From: Asterella californica
Taxonomy: Eukaryota > Streptophyta > Marchantiopsida > Marchantiales > Aytoniaceae
Length of the DNA: 64,000 nt
Direction of reading: 5' to 3'
Assembly (NCBI GenBank): GCA_036924285.1
Contig: JAYKYS010000004.1
Coordinates: 18,322,001-18,386,000 of the forward strand
Positions 41,409-50,380 of this stretch are shown piece by piece (position 1 is the stretch's first letter; the number at the start of each line of letters is the position of its first letter). Both the position numbers and the translations under genes were made by a program. The notes below the pieces were generated by a model that saw only the letters and a list, made by a program, of their open reading frames with translations, did not search any database and had not been told where the DNA came from.

Positions 41409-42674
41409 ATGGGGAAGCTTCCGGTTTTCTATGGAAAGGATGGTGAGGATGTAGAAACCTTTGTGCGAGATTTCAAGCGAGCATGCATAGGAAACCATGA
41501 GAGGAAGAAGGAAGAGTGGGCATCACTATTGCCTGATTTCCTAGAGGATACCGCATTGACTTGGTATGAGGAATACAGAAGGAACAAGACTGAGATGGAT
41601 ACATGGGAAAGCTTGACGGAGGCTCTAATTGAGAACTTTCTGCCGGATGAGAGCTATGAGAAGCTCATGACCGAGGTGACCTTCTTGAAGCAAGGAGATG
41701 CTGAGAAGGTGAGGGTTTACGCGGAAAGGACCGAGAAGTTGGAGGCTCGTTTCAAGACTATATTGAAGAAGAGCGGTGATAATGTGGAGGCTACAATGGT
41801 GGGAATTGTGGCCATGCTTACCAAGAACTTTGTGGCAGGTCTGAGGCCTCAAATCAGAACTCAGGTGAAGTACGACAAGCCCACCACTAAGGCGAAGGCG
41901 ATTGAAATTGCAATTCGAATGGAAGAGAGTTTGGAAGATGATGACGTTCTTCTAGGAGAAGTAAAGGCGGCAAGTGTTGCAGGGAATACACTCGGTGGTA
42001 GAGCTGCTCAAAGAATCCCGACGCCTGCTGTGGTTAACACCTCTGCTGTGGTTAACACACCTGCTGTGGTTGCTGTCAACCCTCCGACGCCTAATCTTCA
42101 AGATGAGCTAAGACAGATAACAGAAACCTTGGCGGATCTGAAGATCAATGTAGTGCAGTTGAAAGAGCGGAGGAACCAAGGAGGAGGAGGAGGCCAACGA
42201 GGTTATGGAGGAAATTTCAATCGAGGGCCTCAAAATGAATTCGGTGGTATCTCGTGCTACGGATGTGGTGGTCCTCATTTTCAAAGGAATTGCCCACACT
42301 CCATCCAAAATGGAGGACGGAACAATGAGGGTACAAGAGGAAATATGGGCGGAGGAGTCCCGCCACAAAACAAAGATAAAGGAGTTGCCACAATCGATGC
42401 GGTGAAGGTGCCAAACGTTTATGAGAGAGGAGAATGCTCTTACTCTCAAGTGGAACTCTTAGCTCACGAGAGGAAGAGGACGAGGTTTTCAGAGGAACCT
42501 ATGATCATTGGGGATTCTCAAAGTAGGAGCACTCGTTCCAGCACTATGTCTTCTTCTCAGAAGGAGCCTAGGAAGAAGCTGGGAATGGAGGATTTCACCA
42601 TTTCAGCTGCTCAACCTAGATATGACGTAGTGGAGGATGTTGGCACGCAAAAAGCCAACATAACAGTCAATTGA
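41409..42674 (+). CDS. gag: Gag polyprotein of element F
   Basis: 421 codons, start MGKLPVFYGKDGEDVETFVR. Capsid-like domain at residues 15-185 (ALTWYEEYRRN, FLPDESYEKLMTEV, FVAGLRPQIRTQV). A linker has a short repeated unit near residue 200 (TPAVVNTSAVVN). A Gly/Gln-rich stretch leads to the knuckle from Cys283 (CYGCGGPHFQRNC, CX2CX3HX4C). The C-terminal 100 residues are conserved in family A. It ends in TGA at 42672-42674, overlapping the pol frame, which lies in the -1 register. Intact. Confidence 0.93.
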   Translation: MGKLPVFYGKDGEDVETFVRDFKRACIGNHERKKEEWASLLPDFLEDTALTWYEEYRRNKTEMDTWESLTEALIENFLPDESYEKLMTEVTFLKQGDAEKVRVYAERTEKLEARFKTILKKSGDNVEATMVGIVAMLTKNFVAGLRPQIRTQVKYDKPTTKAKAIEIAIRMEESLEDDDVLLGEVKAASVAGNTLGGRAAQRIPTPAVVNTSAVVNTPAVVAVNPPTPNLQDELRQITETLADLKINVVQLKERRNQGGGGGQRGYGGNFNRGPQNEFGGISCYGCGGPHFQRNCPHSIQNGGRNNEGTRGNMGGGVPPQNKDKGVATIDAVKVPNVYERGECSYSQVELLAHERKRTRFSEEPMIIGDSQSRSTRSSTMSSSQKEPRKKLGMEDFTISAAQPRYDVVEDVGTQKANITVN

Positions 42675-45600
42675 TCGCACTCAACCCAAGCTTGAGGAGA
42701 GAGCTTCGAGGCGGATTGAGCTCGCGAAGAACCAAGAAGAAGAAATCTAAGGGCAAGATCAACGTCTCAAGTGTGGGAGTTGGTGTAGTGGATGCTCAGG
42801 CCTCTGAGATATGCACTAAAGCATCCAAGATCGAGGTTCGTTTGAATGGACACTTTGTACCTGATGTGTTGGTGGACGGAGGTTCTGCTGTGAATGCGAT
42901 ATCTGAACGTTTGATGAAGCGGTTGGGGATGAAACCCACGAGACCGGCGAGCATCATTGTTGGTATGGCAAACAAGCAAAGGGTGAGACCTCTCGGAGTC
43001 CTAGAGAAAGTAGTGGTGTCGGTTATGGGGGTACAAACCTTGATGTCTTTTCAAATTTTGAAAGATTCCAGCTATGACTTGCTCCTTGGAAGACCTTGGT
43101 TGAGAGCCGTTCGTACAACTGATAGATGGCACAAAGGTTACTTGAGGATAGGACCTAGCGACCATCGAGTGAAGGTGCCTCTCTCAAGTGGTGGCTGTGT
43201 AACTTCTGATTCTGATAGACCGACCAGCGACTATTGGGAGTCAAAAACCGAAGACAGTGGAAGTGTCTCCGGAGTAGATACAGGTGGTTCTTCTGATGAG
43301 GAGACGTCAGAAGATGAAGAGTTTGATATGGATTGTATCACGCCTCATATTGGAGCTATTGATTTGCTCCCTCGTCCATCTGTTGAGAAGGACCCGGACA
43401 AAACAAAATTAAGTGGAGAGGAGCTAGAGCGAAGACTAGCAACCATCAAGTTTGGTCCCAAGGTGACTTCGGAAGAGAAGAGAAGATTCTTGGAGATATT
43501 CAGGAAGTACATCCACGTGTTTGCTTTCAGCTATAAAGATCTGAAGGAGGTGACATTGGAGACGCACCGGATCGACGTGGAGGAGGACGCGAGACCTGTT
43601 CGACAAAAGCAACGGAGGATCAGCCCGCCAACAGCAGTGATCGTCAAAGAAGAGATTGATAAACTGAAGGAAGCTGGGTTCATTTACGAAGTGGAGAATT
43701 CAGAATGGGTATCGCCCATCGTGATCGTGAAGAAGAAGAACGGTAAGCTTCGCGTATGTGTGGATTACAAGAAGTTGAATGCGGTCACGAAAAAGGATTA
43801 CTACCCGTTGCCATTCATCGATGAGATCTTGGAAGTCGCAGGTCACGAATGGTACAGTTTTGGAGACGGTTATAGTGGATATAACCAGATCCATATAGTC
43901 CCTGAGCATCAACACTTAACGACCTTCACTACTCCATGGGGTACATTTGCGTTTCGCGTGATGCCGTTCGGATTATGTAATGCTCCAGCTACTTTTCAAC
44001 GGTTCATGAACAAAGTGTTCGAACCGTTTCTTGGGAAGTTTGTTAGAGACTTCATTGATGACTTTTGTGTGTATGGGCGGAAGGAGGATCACTTTGATCA
44101 TCTGATCAAAGTATTAGAGCGATTGGAGCAAGCTAATGCATCTCTGAATCCAGAAAAGTGCATTTTTGGATGCGAGGAGGGTTTGCTGTTGGGACACATC
44201 GTCTCCAAAAATGGAATAGGAGTGGATCCAGACAAGGTGAAGAAGATAGTCAAACTACCATTCCCTACTAGCTTGACCAAGTTGAGACAATTTCTTGGGA
44301 TGGTGGGATATTATCGTAGATTCATTTCATCCTTTTCCAATAAAGCTCAATCGTTGACCAACTACATGAAGAAGGGTGTAGTCTTCGAGCTGATACTTCA
44401 GGATCAGAAGGCTAAGGAGGCGTTTGAAGAGTTGAAGAAGGCATTGGTGATAGCCCCAATCCTCGCCAAACTTGACTGGAGTAAGTCATTCATCGTTTAT
44501 ACTGATGCATCCAATGTTGCGATTGGATGTACCTTGAGTCAGTTAGATGAGAATGGACACGACCATCCAATAGCTTATGCTAGTCGACAGATGGTGCAGG
44601 CTGAGAAGAACTATTCTGTGACAGAGAGAGAAGGGTTGGCCGTAATCTTTGCTTTGAAGAAGTTTCGGCACTATTTGTTAGGAGGAAAATTTTCTATAGT
44701 GACTGATCACAAAGCTTTGAAGTACATCTTCAATAAGCCCAACGCGGAGGGAAGGATAGCTCGATGGAAGATCCTCATGGCAGAATATGATTACGTCATT
44801 GAGGATAGACCGGGGAGGAAGCATGCCAACGCAGATTTGTTGTCTAGAGCTTACGATGAATTGGGGGAAGAACCATTAGATGATACTTTTCCGGATGAAG
44901 ACTTGATGACCATCACGTTGAGCAGCGAGGTGCCGGAAGAGTACAAGGAGGTGTGGAATTTCCTTTCTGATGGATCATTTCCTGAAGGTATGCGAGCGAG
45001 AGAGAAGAATGCTCTAATGAGAAGGTGTAAGCCATACACCATTGTTGAAGGAGTTCTTTTTCATCAAGGTGCTGATGGACTGCTACGACGAGCTGTGGGC
45101 AAGGAGGAAGCTGCAAGGTTGATGCTGGAGTTCCACGATGGACCTGTATGTGGTGGTCACTTTGCTGGTAAGGTGACGGCTTTCAAAATCTTAGACGCTG
45201 GATATCATTGGAAGGGTATTTTCAAGGACTGTCTGGAGTATTGCAGAACTTGCGATGTGTGCCAAGCCTTTGCCAAGAAGTCTACTAGCACTCCTCCCTT
45301 GAGATCAGTTCCTGTGTTAGGTCCGTTTGAGAAGTGGGGAATTGATCATGTCGGCCCTTTAAACAAAACTCCTCGTGGCAACAGATACATCGTGATTGCA
45401 ACCGACTATCTGACCAAGTGGGTGGAAGCCAGACCCCTTAAAGCCACAAGTGAGGAAGAGGTTGGTCGTTTCTTATGGGAACGGATCATTACTAGGTTTG
45501 GATGCCCTCTTGAGTTGGTTTCTGATAGGGGTGGTGAATTTGTGGGAAGCATCACAACCGCTATGTTGGAACATTTCTCCATCAAGCCGCGAGTGACGAC

Positions 45601-45994
45601 TTCTTACAAACTGAACGCTAACGGGTTAGCTGAGAAGACCAATCATACCTTGTGTGCGATGCTGGCCAAGGATGCTGATATGGAGGACGCGAAGCACAAC
45701 TGGGATAAGAGGTTACATGCAATCTTGTGGGAGTATAGGACTACTACGAAGACTTCGACGGGGTACACTCCTTTTCATCTTGTTTACGGTGTGGAATCGA
45801 AGTTGCCCATACAGTTTGATTTACCTACCTTTCAAACTGTCCACAAGAGGTTAAAGAGGTCGATTGGAGCAGCAGCTGAGAAGTCTAGAAGGGAGCAACT
45901 ATTGGAGTTGGAGGAAGCACGAGTGGTGGCAATGATTCAGATGGAGAAGGCGCAAGAACGTCAGAAGAAATATATACGACAAGCGTCTCGGTAA
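42671..45994 (+). CDS. pol: Pol polyprotein of element F (protease, RT, RNase H, integrase)
   Basis: 1107 codons opening at a non-ATG codon in the -1 frame relative to gag, so expression by frameshift or reinitiation is implied. Protease: DVLVDGGSAVNAIS (Asp69; Asp-Gly-Gly). RT: RVCVDYKKLNAVTKKDYYPL, then FIDDFCVYG with Asp463-Asp464. RNase H: VYTDASNVAIGCTLSQ (Asp612), the Glu of TEREGLAVI, and VTDHKALKYIF. Integrase zinc domain: FHDGPVCGGHFAG...CDVCQ. Catalytic triad Asp892 (GIDHVGP), Asp952 (SDRGGEF), Glu988 (NGLAEKTN), giving the D,D35E spacing. A 1-nt insertion near 45972 diverts the end of the frame; the rest of the integrase lies at 46002-46244. Confidence 0.94.
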   Translation: MIALNPSLRRELRGGLSSRRTKKKKSKGKINVSSVGVGVVDAQASEICTKASKIEVRLNGHFVPDVLVDGGSAVNAISERLMKRLGMKPTRPASIIVGMANKQRVRPLGVLEKVVVSVMGVQTLMSFQILKDSSYDLLLGRPWLRAVRTTDRWHKGYLRIGPSDHRVKVPLSSGGCVTSDSDRPTSDYWESKTEDSGSVSGVDTGGSSDEETSEDEEFDMDCITPHIGAIDLLPRPSVEKDPDKTKLSGEELERRLATIKFGPKVTSEEKRRFLEIFRKYIHVFAFSYKDLKEVTLETHRIDVEEDARPVRQKQRRISPPTAVIVKEEIDKLKEAGFIYEVENSEWVSPIVIVKKKNGKLRVCVDYKKLNAVTKKDYYPLPFIDEILEVAGHEWYSFGDGYSGYNQIHIVPEHQHLTTFTTPWGTFAFRVMPFGLCNAPATFQRFMNKVFEPFLGKFVRDFIDDFCVYGRKEDHFDHLIKVLERLEQANASLNPEKCIFGCEEGLLLGHIVSKNGIGVDPDKVKKIVKLPFPTSLTKLRQFLGMVGYYRRFISSFSNKAQSLTNYMKKGVVFELILQDQKAKEAFEELKKALVIAPILAKLDWSKSFIVYTDASNVAIGCTLSQLDENGHDHPIAYASRQMVQAEKNYSVTEREGLAVIFALKKFRHYLLGGKFSIVTDHKALKYIFNKPNAEGRIARWKILMAEYDYVIEDRPGRKHANADLLSRAYDELGEEPLDDTFPDEDLMTITLSSEVPEEYKEVWNFLSDGSFPEGMRAREKNALMRRCKPYTIVEGVLFHQGADGLLRRAVGKEEAARLMLEFHDGPVCGGHFAGKVTAFKILDAGYHWKGIFKDCLEYCRTCDVCQAFAKKSTSTPPLRSVPVLGPFEKWGIDHVGPLNKTPRGNRYIVIATDYLTKWVEARPLKATSEEEVGRFLWERIITRFGCPLELVSDRGGEFVGSITTAMLEHFSIKPRVTTSYKLNANGLAEKTNHTLCAMLAKDADMEDAKHNWDKRLHAILWEYRTTTKTSTGYTPFHLVYGVESKLPIQFDLPTFQTVHKRLKRSIGAAAEKSRREQLLELEEARVVAMIQMEKAQERQKKYIRQASR

Positions 45995-46001
45995 GAGAGA
46001 A

Positions 46002-46244
46002 GTGAAGCCGTTCAAGGAAGGAGATATGGTAATGCTTTTTGATGCCATTAGGTATAAGAGAGCTAGGAAGAAGTTCCTTCCACGTTACTTTGGTCCTTTC
46101 ATTGTCGAGAAGGTATGGAGTAATTTCACATACGACTTGAAAGAGCTAGGAGGACGGAGGTTTGACCGGGTGAATCACGACAAGCTCAAGCTCTTCCTTC
46201 AAAGGAAAGTCACCGTTCACTCCGAGGACGGAGTGAAAACTTAG
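46002..46244 (+). CDS. pol: Integrase C-terminal module of element F (out of frame with pol)
   Basis: 80 codons: KPFKEGDMVMLFDAIRYKR, RYFGPFIVEKVWSN (GPY/F-type), VNHDKLKLFL. It ends TAG just before the polypurine tract. In the intact homologue at 53755-57417 this region is fused to the integrase core, so the separation here is a single indel, probably a recent lesion. Confidence 0.88.
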   Translation: MKPFKEGDMVMLFDAIRYKRARKKFLPRYFGPFIVEKVWSNFTYDLKELGGRRFDRVNHDKLKLFLQRKVTVHSEDGVKT

Positions 46245-46247
46245 TCC

Positions 46248-46256
46248 GGGGGTAAA
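46248..46256 (+). other. Polypurine tract of element F
   Basis: GGGGGTAAA directly before the 3' LTR (TGTAACACC). Same tract as family A (53842-53854 on the minus strand). Confidence 0.85.
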
Positions 46257-47039
46257 TGTAACACCAGGGGTTGCATAGTAGTGAATATGTGATAAGTTAT
46301 AACTATGTGTGGTGAGTCTTCTAAATAAGTCCCAAGGCTAGACCATACTCTAAGTTAGTGATAGATAACTAAGAGTAGTCATAGTTAGAGTTGGAGGTAT
46401 TTGAGGACAGAATATTAGAATATTCTAAAGTGTGAGAACTACTATTTTGTTTGGTTGTGCATAAAATGACAAGGATGTGAATAATACACTCTTGTCTTAT
46501 GCGTGACTGATTTTTATTGGTTGTAGAGACTTAAAGGTCAAACAATCAAGAGGGTTGTTGACCTTTTTGGCTCAATTATGTGTTAGTATTTTGTCTTGTA
46601 AGGAGCAATCCGAGATTCCTTTCAAAGATTCCTTTATGCTTCTAGAAGAATCCTAATTCTTAGAGTAGAGTCAAAAGAGGAGAAATCTACTCTTGACTTA
46701 GGACTTTTATCTTTGACTTGGTCTCGGTAAATTGCAGTAAATCAGATTTACAAGTAGTTACCATGGTAAATCTGCAGTAGTATAAATAGAGGGGTTGTGG
46801 AGTGATCTCTCATCCTCCCTTTGCTTTGTATTTGGAAGCCGTTAGGCCATATCTATAAAGGGTGTGTTTTTCATCTCTGCGTCTTCATGAGAGTTCTCGT
46901 TCCCAGTGAGAAAGAGATATGAGAATGTCGAGAGTTGGATTTAGCAGAGGCCTCCTAGTTCTATGATGCGCCTCACCAAAGGCCATCAGAGGTTTACCCT
47001 GGGTGAGAGACAGGACCGGTAGCACGCTTGAGGGTCACA
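46257..47039 (+). repeat. 3' LTR of element F (783 bp)
   Basis: Same length and termini as 39322-40104, with only a few substitutions. It is followed by GTAC, the right target duplication. Confidence 0.96.
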
Positions 47040-47503
47040 GTACGTGTCCAAGGGGGGTCTGACAGAAGATCTGTTGGCGCGGTATGGGTCAACGGGAGAG
47101 GAAGATCAAGCAGTGGTCGTGACTCCCTCCCACTTTAGTGCCTCAGACGAGATCAAGCACTCATCAGAAGACGCTTCTGATGCGAGAAGATGACTCCAGC
47201 GGTACAAAAGACGCATCACCGCCGAGGAAGATGGGGCCTAGGAGTGTGTATAGGAAGAGCGTCTCTTTCTCGATCATTCATTCTGGATCAGAATCAGATT
47301 CTCATGAGGAGACGTTAAGCACCAGGATCGCACAAAAGATAGCTCCTGCAACTACATGGAGTCTTCCGAAGACTCCAGAAGCCGAAGTATGGATTGACAT
47401 CTTCCGGGATGAAAGAGATCTTCCACCCCGGAAGATGAGAAGAGTAGTGTCTTCCCAGCAGGGGCCGACTGCATGTGAGATGGTGGCCTTCTGACAGCGT
47501 CTC
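47040..47503 (+). pseudogene. H protein, middle part after element F (truncated)
   Basis: Resumes the frame broken at 39321: VSKGGLTEDLLARYGSTGEE, then the Ser/Arg-rich region (HQKTLLMREDDSSG, SGSESDSHEE, LPPRKMRRVVSSQ). At about 47455 it joins directly to the non-coding H tail (GGGGCCGACTGCATGTGAGA; compare 57825-57845 on the other strand). The coiled coil and the conserved C-terminal helix are deleted. Confidence 0.7.
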
Positions 47504-48816
47504 ATTTCTCTTGGCTGCGAGTGAGGATTGGAGGGGAACTATGCAGGAATATAAAGTAGGACATGGAGTAAGATTTGACACACACGTCACACACACACAA
47601 ATGAGACATACGAATATATTTGGATTACACAGGAGGGGTCTGCACTTCTGCTCTCTGCGGTGGATTGAAAGATGTAGATAGCAGTGGTAGACATCACCTA
47701 ATGTTAGAGACATACGAATAGATTTGGATTACACAAGAAAAGGGTTTGCATTCTCTCATTGCCTGCAGTGGTTCGAAGATGTAGATAGAGGTAGTGGACA
47801 GTTTAGGGGTAGAGAGCGGCATCCTCGTGTAATCCTGCTGTCTAAACTGGTGTGTCGAGGAGTAGGAGCAGGAAGTAGAGGGAGTGAGCTTCCCGACACC
47901 AATGTGCCTTCTTCTTGAAAAATTGATTTCATATTTGAGTGCAGAAGCTTTGTCTCTATCTTCTGGGCAGTGGGTTTCCTCGAATTCCCTCCCAATTGTG
48001 CATGGGAAGCATTCTTCTTGAGTGGCGGTGACTGTCAGCAGTTGTGCAGATTTGCAGCTTGGCTCATCCAGTGGAGCACTTCGGATCCACGTACGGACGG
48101 TCCTAGGGGTAAGTGATCCCAGAAGAAAGAGTAGTCGGAGCAGCGAGAGAAGAAGGAAGAAGACTTCTTCTCACAGCAGAAGACGACATCCTCAAGTAGA
48201 AGACTGTGTAACTGTAAGCGAGTTTGTGGTCTTCCTCCCCAAACTATTACAAGCAGGGATGGCTTGTTAGTCAGGATCCGGACTAGAAGCCTGTCGGAGT
48301 CTTAATTTCTCATTCTTATCTTGTTTTCTCTTGTTTGGATTGTCCCATCTTCCCCATCTTCCCTCATCTTCCCATCTTCTTATCTTCTTCTAGTGAGCTT
48401 CCGAGACTTCTATTGAGCTTCCGTGAAGGTGAATGTCGTTGTAGTGTTGCAGGAAGACCGGTTTTGTAGGCAGAAGCCTGGGAAGGCTACAGGGGGCATA
48501 CACCCTGTGATTGATCTAACCCGTTGGACTTGGAAGAGCAATGTATGACAGACGTTGCTAGTTCGACTTCTACGAAGCAGGAGCAGTCTTCTGGAGGTGT
48601 GAGAAGCCGAGTTGAACCCCCAGAAGCCGAGAATTGCTTCGGGAAGACTGTGCTGAGAAGACCGGAAGAAGTGACCTTGAAGCAGGAAGCGTCTTCCCGA
48701 GCTTCTCTGTAGATAACTGTGTGATATTTTAGGTAGTAGTTGTTTCTTTAGGTCCATAGCACCTTCTGAAAGGTTGGAAGCCGTGTGTTTTGTGAGAAGA
48801 CGGGATTTTGTAGTGA
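47504..48816 (+). repeat. H family 3' tail (plus), left arm of palindrome
   Basis: Non-coding. From about 47660 it is the inverted partner of 48943-50060. It contains a direct duplication of about 65 bp at 103-bp spacing (GAGACATACGAATA at 47604 and 47707). No gene supported. Confidence 0.65.
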
Positions 48817-48942
48817 CGCATGATTACTCTTTTTGTCCATTTAGTGTACAAGATATCGTTCCCACAGAGGATTTACGTAAGTAATCGCTGCTCTAAGTTC
48901 TAGGATCTGTTCAAACACACAAACACAAGGGTTTTGCCTAAA
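48817..48942. other. Centre of the 3'-tail palindrome
   Basis: About 126 bp of unique spacer between two inverted H tails. It includes ACAAGATATCGTTCCCACAG. No feature recognised. The two arms could extrude as a very large hairpin. Confidence 0.55.
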
Positions 48943-50380
48943 ACGCCCGTCTTCTCACAAAACCACACAAAACCACACGTCTTCCAAACACGCCAAATGG
49001 TGCTCTGGATCTAAACAAACAACTACTGACTAAAATATCACACAACTATTCACAGAGAAGCTCGGGAAGACGATCTTCCTGCTTCCAGGTTGCTTCTTCC
49101 GGTCTTCTCGATACCGTCTTCCCGAAGCGATTCTCGTCTTCTGGGGGTTCAGCTCGTCTTCTCACACCTCCAGAAGGCTGTCCTGCTTCGCAAAAGTCGA
49201 CCAGCAACGGTCGTTACACCTTATTCTCACACTCACATTCCAACGGGTTAGATTAATCACAGGGTGTATGCCCCCTGTAGCCTTCCCAGGCTTCTGCCTA
49301 CGGAAATAGTCTTCCTGCAGCACTACAACGACATTCACCTTCACGGAAGCTCAATAGAAGTCTCGGAAGCTCACTAGAAGAAGGTAATAAGATGGGGAAG
49401 ATGGGAGAAGATGGGGAAGATAAGAAAATCCAAACAAGAGAAAACAAGATGAAAAGAGTAAATTAAGATTCCGACAGGCTTCTAGTCCGGATCCTGACTA
49501 ACAAGCCATCTCTGCTTGTAATAGTTTGGGGAGGAAGACAACAAACGAGAGTACTGTTGCACCGTCTTCTACTCGAGGATGTCGTCTTCTGTTGCGGGAA
49601 GAAGGCTTCTTTCTTCTTCACTTCGCTGCTCTGACTACTCTGTCTTCTAGGATCTCTTACCCATAAGACCGTTCGTACGTAGATCCCAAGTGCTCTACTG
49701 AACGAGTCAAGCTACACTTCCACAACTGCTGACAGTCACCGCCACTCAAGAAGAACACTTCTCATGCACAATTGGGAGCGAATTCAAGGAACCCAACATC
49801 TAGAAGACATGAACAAAGCTTCTGCACTCAAATCCACAATCTATTCCCCGAGAAGAAGTCACAATGGCATTGGGAAGCTCACTCCCTCTACTTCCTGCGT
49901 CTACTCCTCGACACACCAGTCTAGCTAACAAGACTGCACGAGGATGCCGTTCTCTGTTCCTAGACTGTCCACTACTTCTATCTACATCTTCGAACCACTG
50001 CTGGTACGAGTATGCAGACCCCTCCTGTGTATTCCAAGACTATTCGTATGTTTCCAACAACGGGTGTAGTGCGAAGAACTATCCATCAGGTGTCTTCTCT
50101 CTAATGTGTCTAGTCTGCCTGCATCATTGAATCGACTACTGAACGTTTTAGAACTGGCAGAACTGGCAGAACTCTATCTCCTACTCTGCGATCCTACTTA
50201 TGTCGCTGCCATGAGAACCAGGGGAGACGACCACCAGGGAGAGAGAGGCGCTGACAGGAGGTTGCTACCTCACATGCAAGCGGTTCCCCGGCGCGAATTG
50301 GCCATCCACCTTGTCCTTCCTACGCTACCTATGCTGCCACATGGTATCCTAACTAATATTACATGGAAAAACTGCCACCC
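48943..50380 (-). repeat. H family 3' tail (minus), right arm of palindrome
   Basis: Reverse complement of 47660-48815 up to about 50060. It continues into the tail proximal to the H coding region (CACATGCAAGCGGTTCC; TAAGATAGCATGTTCG), also seen at 63690-63830 on the plus strand. Non-coding. Confidence 0.65.

Larger units (their letters stand above)
39322..47039 (+). mobile_element. Element F: complete Ty3/gypsy retrotransposon
   Basis: 7718 bp: 783-bp LTRs, tRNA-Glu PBS, ORF1, gag, pol, polypurine tract. Flanked by a 4-bp duplication GTAC (39318-39321 and 47040-47043). The H copy at 34640-34660 gives the empty site CTGTACGTGG. The two LTRs differ at only a handful of positions (for example 39705/46659 and 39871/46808 neighbourhoods), so the insertion is recent. 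Same superfamily as A and B, but the LTR is unrelated. One 1-nt frameshift near 45972 is the only coding lesion I see. Confidence 0.95.
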
